Shown: piece by piece, positions 46,607 to 55,719 of the stretch
How the letters are laid out: the number at the start of each line of letters is the position of its first letter
How positions within the stretch are numbered: position 1 is the stretch's first letter
DNA from: Oscillospiraceae bacterium
Lineage (GTDB): Bacteria; Bacillota; Clostridia; Oscillospirales; Acutalibacteraceae
Length of the DNA: 64,000 nt
NCBI GenBank assembly: GCA_031266365.1
Contig: JAISBE010000019.1
Location: forward strand, 1 to 64,000
Direction of reading: 5' to 3'
Notes under the pieces: generated by a model
Told to the model about the DNA's origin: nothing
What the model saw: only the letters and a program-made list of their open reading frames with translations
The model's database searches: none
Position numbers and translations under genes: made by a program

Positions 46607-46730
46607 ACTTTGCGGCGGTGGGTGGCATACGCGTTTTAGGGCGCACGGATTACCTTTCTAGCGAAGCTCGCCCCTTCTCGCCAAAAGCCTATAGGGTAGC
46701 TTTTGGCGCTCGAAGGGGCGTTAATCGCAC
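46607..46730 (+). pseudogene. Partial duplicate of the phosphoglucomutase 3' end
   Basis: Bases 46611-46725 repeat 46381-46493. GGGCGCACGGATTACCTTTC and its flanks are identical over about 36 bases, and the rest is diverged. Translated, it reads VGGIRVLGRTDYLSSE as in the real gene and then leaves the family sequence. It lies at the left edge of the GC-rich secreted-protein island. Confidence 0.85.
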
Positions 46731-46795
46731 TGTTTACTTGATTTTGTTCGTTCTTTTCTTTGTGCGCATGTTGGATGTCCGGGTCGTTCGTCAGA

Positions 46796-48277
46796 TTACG
46801 TTTGTTTGAACGACTTTTCTGCCATGACCGCGCCGTTAGCCCCACGGAATTTGTAACCCAGCGTGGTGCCCGGGCTCGAGTGCTCGCCGGTTTCTGCGAA
46901 CACGTCCGCGTTCTTGTTACCTTCCGTGGTTACCTTAGCGAGAGTGGTTTCCTTACCGTCCGGCGATGTTGCTGTGAAAGTTATAGTGCCCTTTAGTCCT
47001 CCTTTGAGCCCGCACACGGCCCGCCATGCACCAGGTGCCACCCTGTACAGCGCTAAGTGCTCGGCCGATGTAGCGTAAACGCTAGCTGTTCTGGCTTCTT
47101 CTGCGTTGCTGGTTAGCGCTGTCTCAGTTGCGAGTCTCGTGGATGCATCTATGTCTCCTAGTGCGAGCGCCACCGAGAAACGCCCGGCATCCGTTTTCCT
47201 CAACTGAGTCGACACAATTTTTGTGTCGCTGTTAAAGTTTACGTTTGATAGGGTAGAGGTACCGGTTGCCGTGTTGGTCCATCTACCACGTAGCGTAGTC
47301 GGCGGCGAGCCGGTTCCAGCGTAAGTTGCTTGGTAGAGCCAGTTTCCGTCCACGGTTGTCAGCGACGGCCCTGTGAGCGTCCATGCCGCCGTGGCAGGGG
47401 TGGTGGTGCCCGTCGATTGCCGGGCCCCTCCCGGGTATATTACAGTATCCGCTGAGTGGTCGTCAGGGAAGACCAGTTTCAGCCCCACTTTTTCGTCGCT
47501 TCCCCATCGTTGGTAGTTGTAGGTGTATTGGCCCGCTGCGTTTGTTCGCAATGTCGCCGTCGGCGCCGCCGGCCAAGTTCTGGTTGTGCTCACGTACACC
47601 GATACTTCGCGCCCGCCGATTGCCTCTCCGGCCCTTGTCTGGGTACAACGGCCCGTTACCGTCACCTCCGTATCCGTTTCCGAGTAGGTTGGTTGGTCGA
47701 AGACCACTCCCGCCTCCACCGTGAACCAACCCCATGCCTTGTAGTTCGCCGTTTCACTGATCAGCATCTGCTTCGCTATCGCGGCCGAGTTCACACCGTT
47801 GTTTCCGTGTGATGCGGCCCAGTTTCCGCCGATCGCCGGTGCGCCTCCTCCTACCACTCCAGCCACCGTATGGTGGTCGTTTCCCCCCGCCTGGCATGCG
47901 CTGCTGACCATTCGGTATTTACCCGCAGGCATGTTCACGAGTGTGATGTCCAGAGGGCCCTTCACCCTGCTTACGTACCATAGGTTAGCTGCGTCTGTAC
48001 TTGCTGCCCCCACTGCGTTGTTTGTTACTCCTCTCCCTTTAATGTCTATTAGGTCACCGTCTTCGTTTTCCACGCCGATTATATCGTGCGACACTGCCGC
48101 TGTTTTTGCTACAGACGGGAAGTCCGCCTGTATCGCTGTGATGTGGACGGTGTTGCCGGTAACAGCCGCCTGGTACGCTGCGTCGGCGAGCTGGACCCGT
48201 GGAAGAAAGGTAGCAGCGGCCATCGCAGCCGCAAAGGCAAGGGAAATAATGCGTTTTTTGCGATTCATGATAGTCAT
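46796..48277 (-). CDS. Island secreted protein 1, largest, with Ig-like repeats
   Basis: At 493 residues this is the largest member. The signal peptide ends near residue 33 (QLADA). The common module runs from AVTGNTVHITAI through ENEDGDLIDIKG to NMPAGKYRMV. A Gly/Ala/His-rich stretch (VVGGGAPAIGGNW) follows. Next comes a segment resembling CnaB or carboxypeptidase-regulatory domains (GGREVSVYVSTTRTW, LRTNAAGQYTYNYQRW) and then two further beta-rich Thr/Ser-rich segments up to VMAEKSFKQT. Such Ig-like repeats usually serve as stalks or adhesive domains. No sortase or surface-layer anchor was seen. Its own promoter is at 48393-48421. Confidence 0.8.
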   Translation of the reverse strand: MTIMNRKKRIISLAFAAAMAAATFLPRVQLADAAYQAAVTGNTVHITAIQADFPSVAKTAAVSHDIIGVENEDGDLIDIKGRGVTNNAVGAASTDAANLWYVSRVKGPLDITLVNMPAGKYRMVSSACQAGGNDHHTVAGVVGGGAPAIGGNWAASHGNNGVNSAAIAKQMLISETANYKAWGWFTVEAGVVFDQPTYSETDTEVTVTGRCTQTRAGEAIGGREVSVYVSTTRTWPAAPTATLRTNAAGQYTYNYQRWGSDEKVGLKLVFPDDHSADTVIYPGGARQSTGTTTPATAAWTLTGPSLTTVDGNWLYQATYAGTGSPPTTLRGRWTNTATGTSTLSNVNFNSDTKIVSTQLRKTDAGRFSVALALGDIDASTRLATETALTSNAEEARTASVYATSAEHLALYRVAPGAWRAVCGLKGGLKGTITFTATSPDGKETTLAKVTTEGNKNADVFAETGEHSSPGTTLGYKFRGANGAVMAEKSFKQT

Positions 48278-49085
48278 GATATCGACTTCCTTTCGTTTGT
48301 AAAAATATTTTTAAAAAATTTTGGACCTTCTGGCGAAATGGATTTCCAGAGGTTACGCAGTCGAATTGATTTCACCAGCCTTTCCATCTATTAGTATATA
48401 ATGTTTTTAAATCATTGTCAACAGATAATAGAAAAATTTTTTTATAAATTACTCCAATCTACCATTCTCAAAAATTTCAATGCTAAATCACGACGATAAG
48501 CTTGCTCTAGTCAGTACTATTATCCTCCGTACAAGCAAATAATCGTGCTCGATGTAAATTAGTGCTCACATGCCAACAGTAAGATCATTATTTGTATGGA
48601 ACTATGCTGCTCGCGACCCATTCTATGCTTTTACTTGCTGTGATTCTAGCCCGCTTTTTCTGGTAGGGCGCCTCGAGCGCCATTACGGGGAGTTACACCG
48701 AGCGCCGCGTCCCCGCCTGCAAATTAGTGCTCACATGCCAACAGTAAGATCGTTATTCTTTAGGGTTCCGTCACAGGATATGCCGGTAGCGGCGCTGTGC
48801 GTAGCACTACGGTAGTAGTCTGCTTAGCCCCCCGTTTGATGCGGCAGTAGAGGCGTGTGACAGCGTGATAAGATGCGGGGTATCCCTGTGTGCGGTTCGG
48901 TGCCGTGCGGTAGGACGCTCGGCGCGGATGGCGTGCACTAGTGGGCAAGCAAGATTTCCTAGATACTAGATATCGGTGCTTTTCGTGTCTCCCAGCCACC
49001 TTATTTGTATTACGTCCGCTGATCTTCCGCGTTGCTCCACTGTAGCAATAACGCTATGATCATGGATGGCACGCTTCAGTAGCGT
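48278..49085. other. Intergenic region inside the island with a short direct repeat
   Basis: Next to gene 1 lie its AT-rich 5' UTR and promoter. The rest is GC-rich without a convincing gene. ATTAGTGCTCACATGCCAAC continuing into AGTAAGATC occurs at about 48560 and again at about 48723. A 79-codon minus-strand frame at 48760-48999 has no signal peptide or ribosome site and an Arg/Thr-rich composition, so I regard the stretch as decayed island DNA. Confidence 0.5.
48393..48421 (-). promoter_or_regulatory. Promoter of island gene 1
   Basis: Minus strand TTGACA (48421-48416), 17 bases and TATACT (48398-48393). The mRNA leader contains a CCTTCTGG/CCAGAGG hairpin and GAAAGGAAG eight bases before the ATG. 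Confidence 0.7.
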
Positions 49086-49709
49086 TCACTTTCCTGTCGC
49101 GATCGTCGGGGAGCATCTCGATCCCGCAGTCGGTCTCTCAGTGCGCGGTCCCTTTATCTCGAACACAACTCCGTCCAGGTTGTCGAAAGGCATCGTTTTG
49201 ACCTGGGCATCAGTCGGGGGCATCCAACCCACGATATTGTACATATGGTAGCAGGATGGTTGCGCGTTGACGCAGTCCGGTTCCTCAGCCCTGGTGTCCC
49301 ACTTTCTTGACGCCACATAGGCGTTCGGGTTGGGGTACCCAGCTTCCGGCGGGGCGTAGTGTATCGTTGCACCGTAGAACCCTGGTTCCAATCCATGTAT
49401 ATTGTAGTCGTGGGGTCCCGTTCCCTCTAGAACTATCATATACGGACCGCTAGTCAAGCAGTCGGGGGGTACACAGCCATTGAGGTTCACCGGCTTTGCA
49501 CAGCCGTGCTTGAACAAGTAAAACACTTGGCTTTGCCCCCCGGGCACCCCCGCAAGTCTACCTCGGCCCTTCACGATAACTGAGTTTCCCGTTACTTCCG
49601 CTTGCGCTTGCCACGCGCCAGCATGAAATCCATCCGTTAAAGGGGTGACGGCTAACACAGCCGCAGAAACAAGAGCAACCATGCGTTTCTTGCGATTCAC
49701 TTTATTCAC
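49086..49709 (-). CDS. Island secreted protein 2, single module
   Basis: A 207-residue member beginning with GTG after AAAGGACGA. The signal sequence NRKKRMVALVSAAVLAV is close to those of island genes 3-5, so it belongs to their subgroup. One copy of the module is present (EVTGNSVIVKGRGRLAG, YLFKHGCAKPVNLNG, LEPGFYGATI). It holds six Cys in the mature part (HGCAKP, NGCVPPDC, EPDC, PSC, SRC), more than its relatives, suggesting disulfides. No promoter of its own was seen. It is 166 bases behind gene 3 and may be co-transcribed. Confidence 0.78.
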   Translation of the reverse strand: MNKVNRKKRMVALVSAAVLAVTPLTDGFHAGAWQAQAEVTGNSVIVKGRGRLAGVPGGQSQVFYLFKHGCAKPVNLNGCVPPDCLTSGPYMIVLEGTGPHDYNIHGLEPGFYGATIHYAPPEAGYPNPNAYVASRKWDTRAEEPDCVNAQPSCYHMYNIVGWMPPTDAQVKTMPFDNLDGVVFEIKGPRTERPTAGSRCSPTIATGK

Positions 49710-49875
49710 GATATCATCGTCCTTTCATCTTATAAGGCTGTGCCGCCTGGGGATAGTATTATTTTTGAAAGCTTTTTAAAAGATTAGTTCTATTAGTAGG
49801 CGGCTAAAAATTAAGCTTATTGCTTAACAAGTTGGCAAAAACTTTTACACTAAATACAGCAAATCTGGTGCAAGC

Positions 49876-50883
49876 CTAGGCCCCTTGTCTAAGGTGTCCG
49901 ACGTTGAAGTATACGATTGCGTAGCTTCCCCGTGGCCCGAAGGCGGTGTTTTCTTCGAAGTCGTTAAAGGTCCTGTTCTTTGTTGGCCACCACCCACTTC
50001 TCGGTTCCTCCCCTGGGATAGCGATCGGACCGCCCCAGGCTCGAGGTGATCTCGGCCATTCTTGTTCGTAACATACCTTCCTCACTAGCATGTATTTGCC
50101 GTCGGGTAGCGTGAATTGTTGCATGTCGCCCTTGTTATTACGCCTGACTATGACGGTCGGCATATTTTGCTCTAACTCGCGGGTTGTAAGTGGTAGAGGA
50201 TTGGATTGTCCCTCAGCTAAGAGAAACCAGTAGTTCGCTGTTGCGTTGTACCCATATTCTGTGTCCGCCGGTATATCGCCAGTCTGAACAGCAACCCTGT
50301 TACCTTGTACTGTTACGCAGCAGTTGTGCGAGCTAAATCTGACCGCCCCCGTGTCCTTCGTATCACTAGCATCGTCACATGCTGCGTCCCAGTCAACTCG
50401 ACCCGAACCAGGCGGGTTATCTGCTTCCCCGTGTTCGGGCCACGGAGGGACGCTGTGGGTCTGTCCGAATAATCCTTCGCCCTCTGGACACCAGCTCTCT
50501 CTGAATTCATACCCTGGAGCTCTGCCACCGGTCAGAGAATCCAGCCAATCTCTATTCCTTGAGCCTACGACATAGACCAACCCCAGACCGCCAGGCCCCT
50601 GAACTGTGAAGACATTTGTCCCTGGGTGTACATTCTCCAGCATTATTGCCGCAGTCCTGTCTATTTGTCCATCGGGTAGGCGGTGTGGTAGCATCCAGGC
50701 ATACTTTATTTGGCGGTCATGTGCATTTGTGCGGATTTCCCCGTACGACTTTCCGTCTTCGCTGCGCATTTGCACATGGACTCCTTTGATATATGCTTTA
50801 CCCGTGAATGATTGCGTAGCAACGGCTAGCACAGCCGCAGAAACAAGAGAAATAATGCGTTTTTTGCGATTCATGATATTCAT
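49876..50883 (-). CDS. Island secreted protein 3, two modules
   Basis: A 335-residue protein. The signal peptide is followed by a first, weakly conserved module (KGVHVQMRSEDGKS, YAWMLPHRLPDG, FTVQGPGGLGLVYV). The second module is clear (CCVTVQGNRVAVQT, YWFLLAEGQSNPLPL, FTLPDGKYMLVRKV). The first half contains Trp/Pro/Gly-rich loops. Its upstream 150 bases match those of island gene 4 almost exactly, showing shared ancestry of the 5' UTR. Function unknown. Confidence 0.78.
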   Translation of the reverse strand: MNIMNRKKRIISLVSAAVLAVATQSFTGKAYIKGVHVQMRSEDGKSYGEIRTNAHDRQIKYAWMLPHRLPDGQIDRTAAIMLENVHPGTNVFTVQGPGGLGLVYVVGSRNRDWLDSLTGGRAPGYEFRESWCPEGEGLFGQTHSVPPWPEHGEADNPPGSGRVDWDAACDDASDTKDTGAVRFSSHNCCVTVQGNRVAVQTGDIPADTEYGYNATANYWFLLAEGQSNPLPLTTRELEQNMPTVIVRRNNKGDMQQFTLPDGKYMLVRKVCYEQEWPRSPRAWGGPIAIPGEEPRSGWWPTKNRTFNDFEENTAFGPRGSYAIVYFNVGHLRQGA

Positions 50884-51091
50884 GATATCATCGTCCTTTC
50901 ATCTTATAAGTCTGTGCCGCCTGGGGATAGCTTTATTCTCGCAGCCCGTGCGAAGATTGTTGCCGCAGGCGTCTTTGAAAACCGGGCGCAGTGCGAGAGA
51001 CACTCAGCAACTTTTACAATGAAGTTAGTTGATCTCAGTTCCGCGTCCCCGCCAGCTGATAGTAGCCCGGCCATTTCGTAACAGTGTAATC

Positions 51092-52078
51092 TTAAGGTTT
51101 GCCGACCTTGATATGCACGACAGAGTAGCTACTGAGTGGCACCGTTTGGGCGCCATCGGCTCTCTCCTCTTCCCAAGCGCTACTAGGGCGGTACCCGCCC
51201 TCTGGCGGATGCGTTAGTGTCGGGTATCCGTGGTTGTCCGTAAACCTATGCTCGCTGCTGTCCTCCCACGGCAGTCCTCGCGCAACTACATCGTAGTCTC
51301 CAGGTGGCAGTTCGATAGTCTCTATGGCGTTGGGCATCAGCGTGGGTTTGCGTTCTTCCTGATCTGATCTCGTCAAGCTTAATGGCACATCACCGCCGCC
51401 CGATCTGAGTACGTAGCCAATCACCGCTCGTCCATTGTCATTATGCCCCAGCGGCGGTAATAGGCCACGCCAGTCCATCCGCACTGTGGTTCCCTGGACC
51501 GCTACGATGAGTCGGCCGCTCCGGTAGCGCACCAGGCCATCTTGAGGGTCCGCGAAGCGTCGTCCGTAGGCGCTTACGCCCCAGCGCCGCCCATCGTCGT
51601 CTAGCGCCCAAAGTCCATCGTAGTCTGTGTTGAAAGGTAGGCTTGTGTGTCGGTCTACGACACCATAGTCGTCGCCTAGGGTGAGGTAGTTCCGAGCTCG
51701 TTCCCCTAGAGTTCTCATCTTCTTACCGTTCCACAAGTCGGTCCATCCTTCCTCGCTGTGGGCACCCACAATGCAAGCCATGACGTGGTCGCCCTGCGGT
51801 CCTGCACGCAGCTTCGTTAACCCGGGCCGTAACCATTGTGATCTGGTACTCTCCCAACTTTCGCGCCAATTCGTGTCCCGCTCGCTCCATGCTAGGAGGG
51901 CATCTGCCCTTGACCTCCAACTACGTCTCGCTTCAATGGTCAGCCCACCCTGCTTGGTTACAATCTGGACATGAGCTGAAAGATCACATGCCAGACCCTT
52001 GAATGATGGTGTAGCAACGGCTAACACAGCCGCAGAAACAAGAGCAACAATGCGTTTTTTGCGATTCATGATATTCAT
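51092..52078 (-). CDS. Island secreted protein 4, tandem twin of protein 5
   Basis: A 328-residue protein. Signal peptide and mature start (CDLSAHVQIVTKQGGLTIEA) are almost the same as in protein 5. The second module (GRLIVAVQGTTVRMDW, IGYVLRSGGGDVPLSL, IELPPGDYDVVARGL) and the last 38 residues are nearly or fully identical between the twins. The middle (about residues 60-190) has diverged markedly. Tandem duplication with faster change in the central part is directly visible. Confidence 0.8.
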   Translation of the reverse strand: MNIMNRKKRIVALVSAAVLAVATPSFKGLACDLSAHVQIVTKQGGLTIEARRSWRSRADALLAWSERDTNWRESWESTRSQWLRPGLTKLRAGPQGDHVMACIVGAHSEEGWTDLWNGKKMRTLGERARNYLTLGDDYGVVDRHTSLPFNTDYDGLWALDDDGRRWGVSAYGRRFADPQDGLVRYRSGRLIVAVQGTTVRMDWRGLLPPLGHNDNGRAVIGYVLRSGGGDVPLSLTRSDQEERKPTLMPNAIETIELPPGDYDVVARGLPWEDSSEHRFTDNHGYPTLTHPPEGGYRPSSAWEEERADGAQTVPLSSYSVVHIKVGKP

Positions 52079-52286
52079 GATATCATCGTCCTTTCATCTT
52101 ATAAGGCTGTGCCTCCTGGGGACAGCGTTATTCTCGCAGCCCGTGCGAAGATTGTCGTCGCAGGCGTCTTTGAAAACCGGGCGCAGTGCGAGAGACACTC
52201 AGCAACTTTTACAATGAAGTTAGTTGATCTCAGTTCTGCGTCCCCTTCAGCTGATAGTAGCCCGGCCATTTCGTAACAGTGTAATC

Positions 52287-53297
52287 TTAAGGTTTGCCGA
52301 CCTTGATATGCACGACAGAGTAGCTACTGAGTGGCACCGTTTGGGCGCCATCGGCTCTCTCCTCCTCCCAAGCGCTACTAGGGCGGTACCCGCCCTCTGG
52401 CGGATGCGTCAGAGTCGCGTATCCGTTCTTCTCCGTAAACCAATGCTCGCTCTTCTCCGCAAACCAATGCTCGCTCCGGTCCTCCCACGTCAGCCCTCGC
52501 GCAACTACTTCGTAGTCTCCCGGCGGCAGTTCGATAGTCTCTATGGCTTTGGTCATCAGCGTGGGTGTGCGTTTTTCCTGATCTGATCTCGTCAAGCTTA
52601 ATGGCACGTCACCGCCGCCCGATTTGAGTACGTAGACAATAACCGCCCGTTTATTTTCAGTATGCCGCAGCGCCGGTACTAGCCCACCCCAGCAAATTCG
52701 CACTTTGGTTCCCTGGACCGATACTGCGAGTCGGCCGCTATGGAAGTCCACCTGGTCCGAATGATGGTACTCTGAGAGGTGGCCGTGGGCGCTTACTCCC
52801 CACCAATCGCCGCGGTCGTCCCACGCCCAAAGCCGATGGTAGTCCGTGCTGAGAGGTAGTCCAGCCTTTAGATCTAGGACACCGCAGTCGTCGCCTAGCG
52901 TGAGGTAGTTCCAAGCCCTTTCTCCTAGATTCCGCGGCTTCTTACCGTGACATATCTGGGCCCACCCGTCATCGTTGTGTGCACCGACAACGTTCGCTAC
53001 GATGTCGCCGTGGTGTTCCCCTGCACGTAGTCTCGTTAGTCCGCGCCCCAAACATTGTGATCTGGTCCACACCCAGTGGTAGTCGTAATAATGGTCCCTC
53101 TCACCCCAGGCGAGTAGGGCATCTTTACTTGAACTCCAACTACGTCTCGCTTCAATGGTCAGCCCATCCTTCTTGGTTACAATCTGGACATGAGCTGAAA
53201 GATCGCATGCCAGACCCGTGAATGAGGGTGTAGCAACGGCTAACACAGCCGCAGAAACAAGAGCAACAATGCGTTTTTTGCGATTCATGATATTCAT
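52287..53297 (-). CDS. Island secreted protein 5, tandem twin of protein 4
   Basis: A 336-residue protein, eight residues longer than its twin because of a small internal duplication (SEHWFAEK then SEHWFTEK). First module: HVQIVTKKDGLTIEA onwards. Second: GRLAVSVQGTKVRICW, IVYVLKSGGGDVPLSL, IELPPGDYEVVARGL. It has its own promoter (53400-53429). Genes 4, 3 and 2 downstream lack obvious ones, so transcription of all four may start here. Confidence 0.8.
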   Translation of the reverse strand: MNIMNRKKRIVALVSAAVLAVATPSFTGLACDLSAHVQIVTKKDGLTIEARRSWSSSKDALLAWGERDHYYDYHWVWTRSQCLGRGLTRLRAGEHHGDIVANVVGAHNDDGWAQICHGKKPRNLGERAWNYLTLGDDCGVLDLKAGLPLSTDYHRLWAWDDRGDWWGVSAHGHLSEYHHSDQVDFHSGRLAVSVQGTKVRICWGGLVPALRHTENKRAVIVYVLKSGGGDVPLSLTRSDQEKRTPTLMTKAIETIELPPGDYEVVARGLTWEDRSEHWFAEKSEHWFTEKNGYATLTHPPEGGYRPSSAWEEERADGAQTVPLSSYSVVHIKVGKP

Positions 53298-53399
53298 GAT
53301 ATCGACTTCCTTTCCTTTTTTAAAAATTTGTCCTTACTGGCGAAATGCTTTCCGAAGGTTACACAGGTTAATTTAATTTCCCCAGTCAGTACAGTTATA

Positions 53400-53429
53400 A
53401 TTTTACACTAATTGTAAGATAATTGTCAA
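53400..53429 (-). promoter_or_regulatory. Promoter of island gene 5
   Basis: Minus strand TTGACA (53429-53424), 18 bases and TAAAAT (53405-53400). The leader carries the type-A hairpin (CCTT/AAGG arms around CATTTCGCC). Confidence 0.65.
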
Positions 53430-53513
53430 TAGTATAGTAAAATATTTTCACAATTGATTTTGCGTCATTCGGAGTTAACTTCGCAACCGTCCGTAACCAT
53501 CTCGCTCCTCTAG

Positions 53514-54470
53514 TCATGTTTCGCGACGGTCAGTACCGATGCTGAAACGAATCACAGTGAGATCCTCAGGAGCACTCAGAGAAAGATCATCGTTCATTCT
53601 TGGGCGTTCACAACCTAGCGGCAAACTTAGTCGTGTATGCGTCCACGGCAGATTGGGCATTGTATGTGAAGTGACGAAGATTTCACTGGTGAATCGTTGA
53701 ACTAATGTATACACACCCTCCGTCAACTCTGTACTAAAATCGAGTGTATCACCTCGTCGCTTCGCTACAAAAGCCGCAGGCTTTAAGTGGCGCCCGTCTG
53801 AATTATGCATGGTGATTGGCTTTCCGTCTGGTCCCAGGACCCATGTCAGCAATACCTCCTCATCAACGTTTGGTACATCGTTCGCTTTAGGAACCGTCTG
53901 GACTCTAACTTTGTGACCATCGATCGTGAGAGTAGTTCGTCTTTGCGCCCGGACGATGGAAGAGCCAGTTCTTGAGTTTTCCATCGGAGGTATTTTCACA
54001 AAATGGAATTCTGCCTTCTCCGCTTCCGCGACTGCGTCCCTGCGTTGTGGCGGCACCGCGAATGGATTTAATGGAAGAAGGTATCGATCTTCGTCGCCAG
54101 GTGTCTCCGGACAAAATGGGAACCGCACGACCAGAGCGTACGTATTAGAAGGCAGTTGGTCTAATCTAAACGTGACTGGCCAAAACCCGCTTTGCGGTAA
54201 ATCTGGGGTGCCGTCGCTGCATAGCGCTTTCGAGAACATCGGATGCTTGGCGCCCGGCTCGTATAATTCCAATTTGACGCTCCGATAATCACCGTTTGGA
54301 GCGGGTATTATATCCTGGTGGGATACTTCTACTTTCAAATTGTTACCATTCACCGTCCACGTTGCTCTTGGAAGCGCACTGACTGTGGCAGCAGTTGCTA
54401 TCGCAGTTGCGCCTACCGAGGCCGCAAAAGCAAGGGAAATGACGCGCTTGTGGCGATTCATATTATTCAT
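53514..54470 (-). CDS. Island secreted protein 6, two modules
   Basis: A 318-residue protein. The signal peptide MNNMNRHKRVISLAF is followed by an Ala/Thr-rich hydrophobic core ending near VSALP. Module 1: WTVNGNNLKVEVS, SVKLELYEPGAKHPMF, DQLPSNTYALVVRF. Module 2: TLTIDGHKVRVQTV, LTWVLGPDGKPITM, TELTEGVYTLVQRF. Both modules are unusually well preserved here, which makes this protein the best template for defining the family. Its 5' UTR is the hairpin type shared with gene 8. Confidence 0.8.
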   Translation of the reverse strand: MNNMNRHKRVISLAFAASVGATAIATAATVSALPRATWTVNGNNLKVEVSHQDIIPAPNGDYRSVKLELYEPGAKHPMFSKALCSDGTPDLPQSGFWPVTFRLDQLPSNTYALVVRFPFCPETPGDEDRYLLPLNPFAVPPQRRDAVAEAEKAEFHFVKIPPMENSRTGSSIVRAQRRTTLTIDGHKVRVQTVPKANDVPNVDEEVLLTWVLGPDGKPITMHNSDGRHLKPAAFVAKRRGDTLDFSTELTEGVYTLVQRFTSEIFVTSHTMPNLPWTHTRLSLPLGCERPRMNDDLSLSAPEDLTVIRFSIGTDRRET

Positions 54471-54570
54471 GATATCAGCTTCCTTTCGTCTTATAAATGT
54501 AAGCCGCCTAGGGGCTAACTATTCTTGCCGAGGCGTTAAAAAGCTTATTACCTTAGACGGCCATATTAGT

Positions 54571-54599
54571 ATTTTATCATATTGCTAAGCGTTTGTCAA
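54571..54599 (-). promoter_or_regulatory. Promoter of island gene 6
   Basis: Minus strand TTGACA (54599-54594), 17 bases and TAAAAT (54576-54571). The leader has the type-B stem formed by GCCGTCTAAGG-like and CCTAGGCGGC arms. Confidence 0.7.
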
Positions 54600-54705
54600 T
54601 ATGATAGCAAAAGTTTTTCACTAAATACATTATAAATAACGTGCAATTACAGCCTCTATGCAAGCGCGCCATTACCTCAATGCGAGACTGATCAACAGTC
54701 TGAGT

Positions 54706-55719
54706 TCATCCTTGAGGGTTAAATTTACCAACTTCAAAGAACAATATTCTAAAGGGCACGTTCCACATGTCTGGTCGCAAGTTATAGTTGTCAAAGTCAC
54801 CGTCCTCCAGAAGCGCGTAGCCGCCCGGCAAGCCGTGAAATCTGGTTCTTGCGGTGGGCGATGGGTTACCCTCCAATGGATCTTCCCGTACGTACCGCCG
54901 CACAATGCAGTACCTTCCATCCGGCAGTTCAGTGGTTAATTGGCCACCAGCGAGACCTACTGCCGATAACACTGTGCCCTTCCCCGTCGTCATACGGGCA
55001 TGCGGTGGCAGGGGCACCGGTTGGTTGCCGTGTTCCTGAAGGACGTAAATCACATTGGCTTTAGCCGTTTCCAATGTCCGAGTCACAGCCGGTTCTGCGT
55101 CGGTGTCAATCGACACGATGGAACCGTTTACTTGTACGCGCATTTTAGGGGCATGGTAGGTTCTTTCTCCCTCGTATGGTCCATCCGTGCCATCCGGTCC
55201 TGTGGCGGGTCCCACTGTTCCGCATATCCAGTGAGCTCCTTTTTGCTGAGCTGCACGACATTGTTCCGCCCCATCTTCGCCAAACGGGCTAAACGGGATT
55301 CGCCACATCCATTCTCCGCAGTCACCGCTACCCGTTCCACCGCGCGGGGGTTGCGTAAAGATTTTATCATCCCTGTCTAACGGCGCTAGGCATGCGCCAA
55401 TATCACCGCTCACTTGGTCCAGCATTGATCTGCTTCGTCCGGTGGGCACCCAGTGCCAATCTCTAGAGTCTGTGGACCGTCCAGTTGACCTGAACGGTAT
55501 CGGTAGGTCGGTACGTTCACTGATCGCATAAGTCGCAAATAGTCCATCGCAGCCTTTCCGGACCCTTGTGTCCATCGCCGCCCACCCCTCGCCGGTGACC
55601 AACTGAACATGAGCGTCGTGGCGGGGTACTGCTGAGCTTGTGATCGATAGAGTAACAGCGGCTAACATAGCCGCAAAAGCAAGGGAAATAATACGTTTTG
55701 TGTGATTCATGTTGTTCAT
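54706..55719 (-). CDS. Island secreted protein 7, two modules
   Basis: A 337-residue protein with signal MNNMNHTKRIISLAFAAML. Module 1 starts AHVQLVTGEGWAAMD and resembles proteins 4 and 5. Module 2 is VQVNGSIVSIDTDAEP, VIYVLQEHGNQPVPL, TELPDGRYCIVRRY. Between them is a Gly/Trp/Cys-rich stretch with several Cys (GDCGEWMW, EQCRAAQ, HWICGTVG). The C-terminus (FRILFFEVGKFNPQG) aligns with VVHIKVGKP of proteins 4 and 5, so a terminal strand is conserved. Confidence 0.8.
   Translation of the reverse strand: MNNMNHTKRIISLAFAAMLAAVTLSITSSAVPRHDAHVQLVTGEGWAAMDTRVRKGCDGLFATYAISERTDLPIPFRSTGRSTDSRDWHWVPTGRSRSMLDQVSGDIGACLAPLDRDDKIFTQPPRGGTGSGDCGEWMWRIPFSPFGEDGAEQCRAAQQKGAHWICGTVGPATGPDGTDGPYEGERTYHAPKMRVQVNGSIVSIDTDAEPAVTRTLETAKANVIYVLQEHGNQPVPLPPHARMTTGKGTVLSAVGLAGGQLTTELPDGRYCIVRRYVREDPLEGNPSPTARTRFHGLPGGYALLEDGDFDNYNLRPDMWNVPFRILFFEVGKFNPQG

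Larger units (their letters stand above)
50884..53300 (-). repeat. Tandem duplication of a ~1.2-kb gene unit
   Basis: About 50885-51235 matches 52080-52430, covering 5' UTR, spacer and the 3' end of the next gene, and the genes themselves match along most of their length. The duplicated unit runs from one 5' UTR to the next. The spacer segment CAGTGCGAGAGACACTCAGC is identical in both copies. Confidence 0.85.

Noticed and set aside
46600..46809. A small gene related to phosphoglucomutase
   Set aside because: It is only a copied fragment of the 3' end. It leaves the family sequence after about 20 residues and has no ribosome site.
48760..48999. Minus-strand 79-codon ORF as an eleventh island gene
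   Set aside because: It lacks the island signal peptide, 5' UTR and ribosome site, and its Arg/Thr-rich composition is not like the modules.
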